Origin: Cerrena zonata
Taxonomy: Eukaryota; Basidiomycota; Agaricomycetes; Polyporales; Cerrenaceae
NCBI GenBank assembly: GCA_038087015.1
Contig: JASBNA010000037.1
Span: forward strand, 248,001 to 312,000
DNA length: 64,000 nt
Reading direction: 5' to 3'
Shown here: positions 48,437-61,167 of the stretch, in pieces
Numbering within the stretch: the first letter of the stretch is position 1
Layout: each line of letters starts with the position of its first letter
Position numbers and translations under genes: made by a program
Notes under the pieces: model-generated
Databases searched by the model: none
What the model saw: the letters and a program-made list of their open reading frames with translations, nothing else
What the model was told of the DNA's origin: nothing

Positions 48437-51400
48437 ATGGAAATCCCCTCTGGAAGCCAAACTGCAAACCTACCAGACGAGCTGATCACTGCGCAAGGCG
48501 CATGCCCAGCAGGAGTGAAGCCAGAAGGAAATGAGATTATCTCGTGGAACTTCTGTGCATTCCTGCGGGAGGCGATCTTTTCATTCCCCCAAGGTGCCAT
48601 TCTCAAGGAATATGAGGTATGGATAACGGAAATACACGAGCTATGGAAGGTGCGTTGCAAATATAAGAACATCTAAGCAGTAGGACGCTAATGATGGACT
48701 GCTTGATACAATACAGGAGGATACGAGCCACATCTCAGAACCAAGTAATGACCTAGGGGAGCTACCAGTGCTCATCTTCGAGTTCTTGAAGCGCATGAGT
48801 AGATATAGGATCGATGGTATTCCATTCGACTTGGTAAAAGTGTTTACCTACGTATACCAACCGGAGGGTCCGATCATATATGACGACCTTCAGCTGAGCA
48901 TCGATGACGAGGGCAGGATTGACATACCACATCGAAGATGGCTCCGAATGACTGGTAAGCGCATGCATGGTACCCATTGAGAGGTAGCTAATTTGTCGTA
49001 GTCGATAGCTTCAATGTGGATCGTGCAAGCGCAGGAATGGAACCACTTCAGCTGGATAGTAACCCGTATTTTGGGCGAATCACTGCCTCAAGACTTCGCG
49101 AAATGTTAGCTACTGGTATGTGCAAGACGAAACGTGACGCGCACGAAAAACTAAATCTCCTCTGCAGGAAAAACGATCTTTGAATGCGGCGGGGAACTAT
49201 GCCCTCCAAAGCTGCCCATCGCAAATATCGAGACTGGGCGGGATCCGATGGAAGGATCGACCAACCAGGAGCCGGAGCGCGAGGAAGCATTGAGTGAGGA
49301 TGTTGAGATGGAGTTAGAAGGACAGAGAGTTGAGGAATCCGGAGCCAAGAGATATTCACTACGCCAGAAAACTCTGGAGAAGCGAGCCACTCGACAGTTG
49401 TCAACACCTGCCCCTAACCAAAAGCAAACACCATCCGGTCGCGCACGCACACAAGCGAAGGGAAAGAAGCCGATGAAAGGTACACGGATGCCAAGGATTA
49501 CGATCACATCCGCTGGTAAGCGACATGAGGACGAAGACGGTGTTATAGACCTAACACGGGATGGTTCAGACGACGACGATGACCATGCGCGACAACCATT
49601 GGTCCACTGTGCCACTAGGCCGGAGTATTGGGATGAGAACGGCACAAGATTACCGGATGACTACTGGACAGATATAGAGGTCCACCCTGGCATCAACAAG
49701 CCCCAGCTTGCCGTAAGTGTGGTACAATTCCGGATGCGTGAAGTACTGATGATCTCGATGCATAGCTCATCTCGTGCTATTCCTGCACAATCAACAACCG
49801 ACCGTGCATGATTTACCTCCGAATCGCGCCTGGCTGTATTAGTTGCATTGACTCCGGACATTCTTGCAGCTTTGTACCTTTTATTGGGGATGGAAAGACC
49901 CACGTTCACGTTCCCTACAGCATTGTGATTGGGAAGATATTTCACTGTAGGCAGATCTCCCTGTGGATGCAGGGTTCGCCGATGGAGATCCAACCGCGAC
50001 GGATAGAGAACATTCATTTCGGGCAGGGAATGCCTCATGGCGTGAAGGCGCATCATTTCAACAAGCAAAGATTGGCCGATGAGAAGAAACGCGTCAAGAT
50101 AATCCAAAAGGACATGGAAGAGGAACATTGGCAGTTCTTTTGGTATGGCCTATCATACCAGGATGCCGAGCAAGCATACCGATTTCTCATGAGCAAGGAC
50201 CCGGAGGAGATTGCCCTTGTCGAAAACGCTCAGTGGGACATCACTGATAGTCTCACCGAACATGACTTGGAGCTGGTCGATCAATACTATGAGCGATTAA
50301 CTAGAGTATGGCCCAACGATGACTTTGTAGCCTACGACATGCTGGACCTCATTCCCTTGATCCCACACCTGGTTCCACTTCTCCCTACAGGCCAGAATCC
50401 AGAACTCAGAGCACCTCCCCAGAGCTACGGGACCACCAAAGAACAATGGATGGAGGAAATGAAGCAGGAACTTGGTTTGATTGATGGACCAGAAGAGGAA
50501 GGTGACGTGGAGTCTGAATTGGAGGAGCTCCAGCAGGATGGTGAAGTAGAAGGCGACGCGCATGACGATGACGATGATGTCGAAGAAGCTGAGCACCTGG
50601 AGGACAGCACATTTGGTAGCTCTGGAAACCATACTGAGGAAGAGGTTGACGAGATTGTGGAGGACGAGGAAGGATTTGGTGCAGACGAGCCGCACAGTGC
50701 GCAAGAATCTCCGGTGGTAATCGAAAGGCAGGCATCATCTGGTCGAGGTTCAATCTACGATATGCCCACGCGTGTTGATGGTACGTCTCCACTTATTGTA
50801 TTGCTCATCGTTCAAGGGATCTTATCCTCTGTTTATAGCTCACGCACTCAGTGAGGATGATGCGATGGAGGTTGATGAAGACGTCCCACCTCAGCTCATC
50901 GAAACTTTGGCAGGACTGGGAGGTAGTAAGACGAAAGGAGCTTCAAATGCAACAAGGGAGAAGGAACGTAGGGAAGTGCTTACAAAGGTATCAGTTCAGT
51001 TCTCTCACCATGTGCAAGCCATTGATATGTATGGGCAACACATTAAGGTCACCGTCATCACTCAAGGCGTAAGTGGTGATACGCATATTGCTGGAGTACC
51101 TCGTTCGGATGCGATGAACGTTGAGAGTCCACCACATACTCCACATCGAGAAACCGAGCCCATGGACTTCCTGTCACCGATACAGCGAGAATTGCAGCGT
51201 CCCGGGTCTACACTCACAACGGCAAGTGCAGAGCAGATTAATGAGGCCGTAAGTATCTAATAGAAACTCCGGGCAATTGGTCCTGTACTGAAGGGTAAAT
51301 AGATGCGGAGCCGATTGGAAGAGCTTAATGCGCGCCTTGCCGCGCTCGAACAGCAAGCAGCTCTGCAATCGAGCACCGACATGGTGGAGCTTGTTCAGGA

Positions 51401-52259
51401 GACACGGAGGTGGTTTGAAGATGCTAAAAACTCCTTACCGAACACCATGGAGGCAATGAGCACTCTCACACATGAACATGAAGCGCTGCGATCGGAGCTC
51501 GAGAGGACGGCGACCCAGTTCAAAGAATATCGTGAAGAATCAGAGTCACGCCTTCAGGAAGCAATTAGGCAGCAACTACAGGTATTACTTTCAGGGTCGG
51601 ACAGGAGTGATGGTATCTCTGCACTGCGCCTACATACTACTAACATCGGCGCGCAAACTGATCAAGGTACGCTTCAGCAAATTCCTGCTCCTACAGAAGA
51701 GCAAGGCGAAAATGGAGATACATCTTCGACTCCTCCAGCTCTCGGTAGCACGATCACAACGCTTTCCTCTCTTGCAGCCCCATCCATTACTAGCGATTCA
51801 TTCATGGCGCAAGAACGGGATACGTCGCTTCCCACAATACCAGAGCAACATGAATCAAGCTCTGCCAGAGACATCCGTATGACTTCGCCTCCTCCGTCCA
51901 GTCGAGCTCTGTTTTCCTCACCTCCACCACATCACCCTAACTCTGCAGCCACTCTTCGTCGTGGTGTATCTGCGCCCCCTACTGATCGTATCACTCATGC
52001 TGAGTCGTCTTCAATGGATACACCGGATGCGCGAATTACATTTGACTATCACCCTCTACCTTCAGCATCCATCGCATTGCCAGACCCCAGCACAGCCATC
52101 ACAGCGAGCGTTGTCGGACCTACCAGCCTATCCACTACCGAAGCTGAAACACAGGTACCTACCAAGTCAGATTGTCAACAGGATGAAAGTGGCTCGGGAA
52201 GCACAGCCGGGAGGGGGAGCTCAGAAGAGATGGATATATCGTCTAGCCCGGTTGCATAA
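48437..52259 (+). CDS. Element 2 gene 2: Zn2Cys6-spaced, acidic, coiled-coil DNA-binding candidate
   Basis: Exons run from ATG 48437 through introns near 48652-48715, 48955-49002, 49117-49167, 49712-49766, 50780-50838 and 51249-51302. The exon at 49767 encodes CYSC-x6-C-x9-CISC-x6-C, the same spacing as in element 1 gene 2. Before it lie a basic RKTLEKRATR-like region and VIDLTRDGSDDDDD, which resembles a SUMO-interacting motif with its acidic extension. After it come LSYQDAEQAYRFLM, a long acidic region (EEEGDVESELEELQQDGE) and a coiled coil (RSRLEELNARLAALEQQA). Ser/Pro-rich C-terminus. Inferred DNA-binding element protein acting in the nucleus. Confidence 0.75.
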
Positions 52260-52363
52260 GGTGTTAGCTTGTAACCTCATTATTGACAATTCGACGGATA
52301 TGACCTCTTGTAAAACACGTAGAATAAAAGACATGTATTGCATGTAATATTGGTGTGTAGTCT

Positions 52364-55300
52364 CTAATGTTTACCTGCCTTTTTTGGACCGTTTCGACCT
52401 CGCTGTGCATGAGCACCCCCTCGTCCTCTACCTTTCCCCCCCGCAGGTGCTAACGGGATATCTCCATTCTCATCAAATCGCTTTGGAGCGGTACGATCTC
52501 GTTTTCCTCGTCTTACCTCCACAGGTGGACTGCTCGCTTTCTGTTTCTTCTTTCCCTGGCCCTTCCTTGGTGTCGTAGGTGATTCGGGCGCGCGCTTCGA
52601 GCCTCGCGCATCCTCATTGTCTGAGTGCACAGGTGTCAATACTGGAGGCTCGGATCGACTAGGCTCGCCCGTTTTCAACTGTTGTGCTTTAGCTGTAACC
52701 TTCTTTCTAGGCTTTGGGACGTGCGTCACCTTCGGTGCTTGCGATATGGAGCCGGAGGGATCTGAAGGAATTATTGCCGCGCTTGGACTTGGTTGCTCAC
52801 CATCGATGGGAATCGCTGATGCCATCTTCTTAAACGAGATCCCCAACCAGTCGAAGTGCTTTTTAGAGAATTGAGAAACATTGAAATACAATGGAAAATC
52901 GGGGTTGTCCATTTCGTGGAATGCGGCAACCTTGACATCGCGATACACGAGTGCCGAAGTCAAAAGAAGCAACTCAAATGAGGGAAGATCGCTGAAATAC
53001 ATTTTAATGGATTTTCGGCCAGAATTGATTGGGGCGAGGACTTGAGTGACTCCTGCAAGTGTGCAGTGGACGTCTTCAGGTAGGTGCGCAGCATCACTCT
53101 CCCAGCTTGCCCATTCAAAAGAAGAAGCAGGAAGTACAATGTTAACCTGTTATCGATGGTCAGAGTGGTATTATATCTTGCTTTCACCGTACTTACTCCA
53201 TGTTTCGCGTACCAGTTCACGAGTGCAAGAAAGTGGGTGTCAGGGGCGATGGCGCGCAAGTACTCTATCTTGCGATCTACACGACTTGCTGTCCAGCTAG
53301 GTGGTTGAGATGCAACATCGACTATGGATTCCGGTGGCGAGGTGGGTCTAGTCACCAAGTTGAACAGTAGGTCGAGTTCATCCTCCTCTTCTTCATCTAC
53401 GGGAATCCGATCACGAAATCGAACCTGTTGTTTCACATGAGGTACGGAAGGTTTTGCAGATGTTGTGGGAAGATTAGGAGCAGTCGTCTGTGGGGCAAGA
53501 GGTCTGTAGTTGGGTGGTCGAACGGCTGCTTTGCCCTTAGATGGATTCACGCGCGCCGATGCCTGCTGGGCCAACTCCTCTTCCTCATCCGTTGAGACAG
53601 CATCCAAAGCTGAGGTGAAGTCTTCACCATCACTCTCCACAACCATTCCCTCCACGTCCTTTTCATCCTCGCTCTCCGACTGAAATGGATCGTCGTCCTC
53701 AAGCTCACTGTCATCAGAATCCTGCATCCGTTTCCGGGATTTTGAAGCTTTGTTAGTATGCCTCTGAGAGGTTGAGGGACCGGCCTCCGGGGGACGGGTA
53801 GAGGTGACAGGAGCTGGAGTGACAGGGTGAGCTCCCAGGTCGAGTGGCGCACGAATAGTCCCATGCTTTGTTGCATACTGAATCATCCAATCGTTGCTGT
53901 ATTTCGCAGGTTCCCAGCTCACTATCCGCCCAGGAGCTCTGATACTCTTCCACCTAAAGATAAGAATGCTGTCACCACTGAGGTAACGTTCCTGGCGCGC
54001 ATACAAGTGACTCAAGAAGGAGTATCGTTGTGCACCTCTCAGTGAGCCAGGTTTGCGAAGATAGACGTCGTATACGTCAGAATCATTCGACTCAGGAAGG
54101 TACTGGTCTTCCACTAGGAGCGGGCCATATCCAGGCATGTTGATGTACGGAGGAGCAGCTGCAGGGTCACAGGTAGCAAACTCTGAATGTAAAAATATGA
54201 GGATCGACAACCATATGACTCATTGAGCACGTACTGTAGTGGGTCGTCAGGAACATCTGGAGCACATCTCTGTGTTGCTCTGCAGTTGTAAACACCGTGA
54301 GAGATGGGAGAAGTGGTTCACCCGTCGTATCGAAGTGAATAAGAAGAGGCTTCTTAGGATCTCCATCTCCCAATGTCAATGGCCAAGTAAGATAATCTTT
54401 CGCCAGCCAACTCCACTGACCATCGGGATGAGAGTCAATCCACCTACGTTCTGTTAGTTTGACAGGACGTGTCTCATGGCTTTAGGCGTTGTCAGAAAGA
54501 CATACTACATCAACAGGCGCAGTGGCTTACATTGATTGGGCAAACCGGGTGTTAAGCTTGATGCTTGGTCGATACGCAAGCACAACCATGTGGGCACCAA
54601 ACCATCGTTGAGCAGAAGCAACAACATTATTGATAAACTCCGACCAAGTCATATCACCATATCTGATCAACAAAACTACAGGTAAATTGATCATTCACTA
54701 TTGGTGTACCTGTTAAACCTACAGAGCCTGAGCATCCTCCGAAGCATTTCCCTCATTAATCTTCTTCGCCTCCAGGTTCCAATACCCCCGCTCAGGATCA
54801 GGCAAAGCAGAAAATGCAGCCTTCGTGACAGCATTGTAAGCTGGGAGGAAGTGTTTGTACTTGGTATCGGGCGCGTTCAGTGCTGCTTCAATGCTTGGTT
54901 TAACGCTGTCCCACTCTTTTTGAGCCCAGAGCTTCCGACCAGTCACAGACTTAAGAAATCCATAGCGACTGGGGGAGCCGGCCTCTGGTCGAGCCAATCG
55001 ATCGTAAAGCCAGTTCACGACACGCTGCATACATAGTAGTAAGTAACAATACAACGCGGGAAAAATGAGTACACATACTTTTCGTGTCCTACTGGCATCT
55101 TCCTTTCCGGTAATGTGATCACGACGAATTAGATCTTTCGCTGCAGTTGTAGCAACGAGACGACGCTCGGCTTTAGAGGAAGCACTGAGGTATCGCTGAT
55201 AGTAGTCCTCGAGGAATACTTTTTGGGAGTACGAAAGACCGAAGTCAACAGGGGGAGTAGTTGTCGTAGCTGTTGGCTGAACTTCTTGGGGAAGTACTAG

Positions 55301-55369
55301 GGGAGCGGCTGGGGGATCTGCGGTAGGAGCGGCTGGGGGTGCTGCGGTGGGAGCTGTGGTGAGATCCAT
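52364..55369 (-). CDS. Element 2 gene 3: long charged protein, homologue of element 1 gene 3
   Basis: The start is ATG 55369. An Ala/Pro-rich leader precedes FGLSYSQKVFLEDYYQRYLS, ending RKRVVNWLYDRL: block 1, vaguely homeodomain-like because of its V-x2-W-L helix. Block 2 ends LPDPERGYWNLEAKKINEGN and matches LTDVQRKVYEVQALEFNEG in element 1. Block 3 (RYGDMTWSEFINN...QRWFG) also matches. Then come SYLSGDSILIFRWKSIRAP-like and KYSNDWMIQYATKHG segments, acidic stretches, a VNWYAKHGV motif and a Lys/Arg/Gly-rich tail ending GPKKAGKH. The long exon at 52960-54180 contains an acidic DDSELEDDDPFQSESEDE region. Predicted nuclear; function unknown. Confidence 0.65.
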
Positions 55370-55523
55370 GGCGGAAGTGCTGGAGAGTTGGACGTCTTGC
55401 TACCCTGTATATACGGGAAAAAGAGCAATCTCTGTGAGGAAAGTATGACCCGGATGATTGGAATTACAAATGCAACGACTATGTGGGATACATTCGTCAG
55501 GTTTTACGTTCCATTTCACCATC
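55370..55523. promoter_or_regulatory. Divergent promoter interval between gene 3 and TET/JBP, element 2
   Basis: 154 bp. A GTATATACGG sequence near 55405 could be the TATA box of gene 3. No other motif is obvious. Confidence 0.35.
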
Positions 55524-56837
55524 ATGACCACAGACGGAGCTACACTGGACAGGCTACATGAGTATACCGGATACATGCTGAGAACTTTTACAAGAACTTT
55601 GTCATCCGTGACACACGATACCGCCGTCGAAACACCTGAGCAACCGCTTGGGATGTCAGATGATTGCGCGAGGGACTGCATAACAATAACAAAACAAATG
55701 GTGCGCGCATTTTTGAATCCAGGTAAGACTTAGTGCACACCAGGAAGTATCACTAACACAGTGCTAGTAAAAGTATCATGGGATATGGAGGCTTATCGTC
55801 TGCAATGCGCAAAAAGGAACATTTGGGGTGGTATGCAACAGAAAGAAGACACCCTTGCGCAGGACTTCCCATCAATTGGGTCAGAAATTCAAAGTGTGCG
55901 CAGCGCGAGAACGGTGGTGGATCGATATGGTCGGATTCTCATGTGGATCCTACCAGGAATATTGCCATGGAGACTTCAAGTATGTTTCCCACCTCATTTG
56001 TGGTTTGGTAATGAATGGGAAATAGGACACCATGCAGCGATGCGCCGCGCTACTTCAGGCCGAATTAAGCAGTGTTACTGCAAGTACTGGATCAGCAGCA
56101 TCATGGAGAATGGATCCATCACTCTGGAGCCAATGGCCTGGGTCAATTAAATCTGGTCTTGTGAACTTCTCAGGTGCATGGTTCATGAATGGTTGGACGG
56201 TGCGCACGAGCAGTTTCGTGGCACTGTGGTCAACTAACAGACTTCAAACCTGCAGGGAAGGGGAGATGGACTTGTCAGTTCTCCACTGTTACAGAAGGAA
56301 ATGGGAAAGCGGTGGTGTGAGGAATTCTTTGAATGTGGCGCGATAGTCTCTGGCTTGTTGCGCATCATGCACCCTGACCAGTATCGCATGGGATACGAGG
56401 TACTCAAGCACTTAGCTTCCAATGCCCATGTGGAAGAAGCATTACAACGATGGCCATCCATATTCAACGCCATCACGTTGATATCAAATCGACATTGTCC
56501 GATGCACCGAGATAACAAGGGAACATTCCACCTTTTCGACATCCTGGTGACGACTGGCTCGTACTCAACGGCTCCGTTCTGTTCTCTACCATTGGGGATA
56601 CAGGTCGGTAACATGCCAGGGACAGTCTTGGGCTTTAGTGGCTCGGCAATTCGCCATGGTGTGGCACCAGCTGATGGCGCGCGTATTTGCCACGCTTTCT
56701 ACATGCGTGGGTCACTGCAAGAATTTAGCGGTGTGAGACCTTGCACATGGATGACTCAGGAGGTGTATCGTCAATGTATTGGATCAAAGAAGTCGAAACA
56801 TGTAGGCCCACTTCACCTAGACCCAATGTACCTATAA
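55524..56837 (+). CDS. TET/JBP-family 2OG-Fe(II) dioxygenase, element 2
   Basis: The start is ATG 55524 (MTTDGATLDRLHEYTGYML). Introns are about 55722-55770 (GTAAGA...GTGCTAG), 55981-56029 and 56199-56255. Spliced length is near 380 residues. Iron ligands come from NRHCPMHRDNKG (HRD) and the distal His in SAIRHGV; RICHAFYMRG supplies the 2-oxoglutarate arginine. Shared blocks with element 1 include GRILMWILPGILP, LVNFSGAWFMNGW and WMTQ..Y...IGSK. All catalytic residues are present. Expected activity is oxidation of 5-methylcytosine or thymine in DNA; the substrate is not proven by sequence. Confidence 0.87.
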
Positions 56838-57016
56838 CGAGTTGCGTGTCGCGCAAGCAGAGATATGCGGATTCATGTATGCCACCATGCCGTGTAAAGT
56901 ACATGGAATTACGTATGCACCATTACTATCATTGCCAGTGTGTTTCAACAATTGCTCGTCCCGAGAAATATATATAGAGTACCCTATGCGCAGCGACGCT
57001 AACCTTCACGCGCTCT

Positions 57017-60000
57017 ATGGCTAAGAAACGTAAAAGCCAATTGCCATCTCTCCAACCGGTGAGCTCACCAAGCAAACGCTCTCAAGTGACTCCATTGCCC
57101 TCTAGCCTATCAAATGCGGTCGTCATTGAGGATGTGCGTCGCAAGCCCAAGCGTAGTACTGCCCCTGTCGGTCGAATGTACACTCATGTTCCCAGCGGAA
57201 CGGAAGATCGTCGATCCACACGGTGGATTGCAGTCAGCAACAAAGCACCAGAAAATCTCTTTCCGCTCCCCCCCATTGCGAATACATCTTCATCCCAAGA
57301 TGAAGATGGGGCTGCCTATGCCGGTGTCGTGATTGAACATGAGGTGATGCCGCAACGCACACGAAAGGTATTCACAAAAAGATCTCCCTAAACACTCATT
57401 CACGGATGCTTGTAGCCTCCCTCTGCAATGTTAAATGTCTGGCTTGGATATCGTGACGAGTTTTTGGCGGAAATCATTGAACGCGCATCACCTCCATTAC
57501 CGGTGGCATGTAGTGTCTGTGGTGGATTAATGTTGTGGCGATGCCGTGATTGCTTCGGCGATCCAGTCTTCTGCACCTCATGTTGCAGAGACACTCATGA
57601 ACGAACCCCTTTTCATAGAGTCCAGAAGTGGGATGGTAGAACATTCTGTGATTCGTCGCTGCGCAAGACGGGGCTCACGCTTTACTTGGGACACCAGGGA
57701 GTGCCGTGCCCGTCACTGTTACGGTCCAGTGAAGGAGTGTCATTCACTCCCCCCACTAGTGTATCGTCTTCTAGGGCACCGTCTACCACTAGCTCGCCCA
57801 TACTCTTTGCATCGAGGACTTTACCACCTGACACACTTGAGGCGCAGCAATCAACAACCTTGCGTCCAGCCCAGCAAAGAAATATTGACATGTTGGATGA
57901 TGAGGAGACAGACGTCTTCGACCATTTTGATCTGTCAAGCTTTGCTGCTGACCCAGACTATGACATTGGTAGTCCACTCCCACCATCTTTGCCACTAGGC
58001 GCGTCAGTCTCTTCCCGCGCATCATCACCTCTCAGTGCTCAATCTCATACGAGGCTCGGTAACACTGATGCATTGGTCCCAGAGCACAACGACGTGCATG
58101 ACGGTACTGGCTCTGATGACTTCGACGAAGGAGATGGTAGTCAAGACAGTGCATCTTGCGTCGATGCCATGTTGTACCAGCCTGACTCCGACAATGAAGA
58201 ATTCGAATTCGAAACTGGAGGGATAGAGACATCGTCAATGAAGTTCCCCAAAGGGCTTGATGCCAATGGGAATCAATGGATGACTATCGTGGACATCACA
58301 GGTGTTCACCATCTGCCGGTCCATTTCTGCGCATGCGATGATGCTCCATCGATTCGTACACAACTCATACGTCTGGCACTATACCCTGTTACGTACGATC
58401 GTCCTGAAACTGTCTTCACCTTTCGTGTACTTGAAGACTTCGACTTGGAAAATCTGGAAACAAAAGCTTCTGCGCAAAGATACTATGCAAAGCTTCGACG
58501 GCTCACATCCAATGCATTCCCTCAATCGGTTCCTGATAGATATCAGGAGTTCATGAGAATCATGCGGGAATGGCGTAACCTACAACAGCGAATGCGGGCG
58601 GGGGTCCATTATACTCGGGGTCCTGGTGCCACACCGGCTATTGCGCCTGGCGGACTGGCATTATTTTGTCCTGCCTGTCCTCAACCAGGAGTCAACCTTC
58701 CAGATGATTGGCAGCAGCAAGACGATCAGTACGTTTTTCCTTCAATATATCATCCACCTGACTGAGTTCGGGATTAGATGGCGCTTCATGCGCACGTTAT
58801 TGGCGGATGGGAATTTCAAACAAGAACACCTGAAGATGAAATACCTGGAGGATGACGTCCCGCTGAGTGATGGACATGGATATATGGTTGGCAAGAAAGA
58901 TTTCGATCACTACATCGACAAAGCACCAGCGCCAGCCTCTCAGGTTTGTCGCGCATTGCTTGTTATTTTCCGATGTTTACGTGCTGTAGGTTTCCACATG
59001 TCATGAATATGACGCTATCAAGTCTCAAAACTCAGCGCGAGCTCATTTAGATGCAACCGGAATCGGTGCTATTGCCTGTGGACGACATGGGTGCTTTTAT
59101 CCACACGCGGTGGTGAACTTCCGCAAAGGAGAAGGGTAAGTTCCTCTTATCCTTCAGACCTTCATTTTACCCTGACATTTGTGTAGCCATCGGTATATTG
59201 ACTACGCATTCATCAACGCCATCAACTACATTCCGTTCATTCTCCTCATCTTATTACTATACGATATCATGTGCCAATACTGGGTGAACTTCCTCACACG
59301 AACCAGTGCAGTCAAGGACCTCATAAAGCTCAACGATAACCTCAACATTAAGCGCGGTATAGGTCTTTTTCACGTTCATGGCCATATCAAGGAGTGCTAT
59401 GCACGTTATGCACCGACCTTTATTCCAGGCGCGGGGATGCTTGACGGCGAGATAATTGAGACACTGTGGCATATACTCAACTACACTGCGAGTAGTGCGA
59501 GGTCCATGTCTTGGTTCCATCGACAGGAGTATTTGGATATTCACATGGGAGATTCGAACTGGAAGAAGCTGACGCGCATGGGTACGTTCTCTCTGAGTGG
59601 GATGTAGCTTTACTTACGCCGTATAGTTCCTACTCTTTTATGAAAGTGGAAGGCATGTATCTTCCAACGGGAAGACAGCGAGGAATATTTCGTAAAACTC
59701 TCTGAATATGTAGGTCCTGCGCGCGTATCGAGGTGGACGGAGGAGGAAATGCTCATGCAGTCAAAACGAGATGATTCACCGGAGGTAATGGATAGGCTTG
59801 ACGTTTCAGAGGATAAGGGTTCGTTGTTTCCTTTCCAGTCACCTTTGAAGATCTCCAAGCTGTAACTTCTATGCAGTCCAAGGCAAGGTTGAAATCCAGC
59901 GCCGATTAGCTGAGACAGAGGAGACATCGACCCTCTCCAATGGAACAGCTGCGTGGCTCGCTCTTGGTTTAAAGCTGGAGGAGCAACAGTATGGTTTTTC

Positions 60001-61059
60001 TATTTTGAAATATATCGTGATCTGACCATGCGCTAGAATCGAACTGCTGAACGAGGTGCGCAAGACTGATACTCAATCAACTTATGAAAGACAGCTTGCT
60101 CTTCAATCAAAACGGCGTCGTTTGCAGGCTCGAATCGATTCCTTCGTAATGCAGTCAGTGGACTATCTTGGCGGCTTAGCCCAATCACCGTCAGCCCTCA
60201 TTGATGATACGTGGTTTGACGAAGACAACGACAGGAATGACCCAATTGAAAGTATTCTCTCCCGCAGCGACCTTCCGCCTGCGGAATCTATTTTTCCCGA
60301 GACGATTCCCCTTCCACTTCCTTCCTCATATGGCCAACAGCGATGTCAAGAGCAGCTGGCAGGTATCGCGCGGTGCGAACTCGAGCTCCGCATTGGGCAA
60401 GCAAACGATGTGTTGCATGAACTCCGTATAGCCATTGCTCATAGGTCGTTTATATTTCGATCTCGTGTTCGAAAAAATGCACCAACCACTGGATACGCCG
60501 AACGCTTGAGGAGCTACGGTGATGCGCATGCCGTCCGAATGACTATTGATCATGCTGCAAAGGTGTATTCCACATGCCGTACTGCAATGATTACCCTTGG
60601 GGCAAGTGACACACTTCTTTCTCGCTACCAAATTCTGCGGAGGGAAGATCTCCGGGCCAGTACTGCGGTTGTTGATCCTAATGCGCGAGGAGAAAGTCAG
60701 ACAGAACTTTCGTGGATTTGGCAAACGAGCACTCAAACATCCAACACCCCGGAGTTTATGGAGGAATGTAGGTACTTTCGACAATTTTTCAACTGCTAGG
60801 AGCTCATTTACTTATAGTGTTGCGTGTCAATTGGCTACACACGAAGGCTCGCCGTGATCGATGGAAAGAAGAGAAGGTTCTGCTCCGGTCCGAAATGGAG
60901 TGGACGCGGAACTATTTTAAGCACACCGAGAATGTATGGCTTGATAGGTGTAAGGATACCACAGTGGGTGCTCAGTGTTATGCATTGCGACAGGCCTACA
61001 ATTGGCGCCGTTTCGCACACCTTGCACAAAAGGCGCTTGAGACAATGCACCATTTGTAG
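57017..61059 (+). CDS. KDZ transposase with CxC2 cysteine cluster, element 2 (in-frame stop)
   Basis: Exon 1 from ATG 57017 is basic and Ser-rich. Exon 2 has the CxC2 cluster CSVCGG...CRDCFGDPVFCTSCCRDTHERTPFH. The catalytic blocks follow: LLADGNFKQEH, GIGAIACGRHGCF, LLYDIMCQYWVNF, GIGLFHVHGHIKECYARYAP and MLDGEIIETLWHILNY. The C-terminal part has ELRIGQANDVLHELRIAIAH and VDPNARGES, ending ALETMHHL at 61057. After the intron at 59582-59626 the frame expected from element 1 (VLSVFRKW) reads VPTLL-stop-KW. The TGA is at 59641-59643, where element 1 has an Arg CGC codon. All three catalytic acids lie upstream. A TATATA box at 56966 precedes the gene. Confidence 0.88.
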
Positions 61060-61167
61060 GGTACTTTGTATCTGGTTACTGTTTGTATCTATTTGTATTC
61101 CATTTCACATCTGTTTATTTGATCTGTCTGTGCGCATCTCGATCATCCTGCTCTCTTCCTCTCAACG

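Noticed and set aside
57682..58238. Minus-strand frames opposite the element 2 transposase
   Set aside because: They are antisense shadows of a conserved coding exon.
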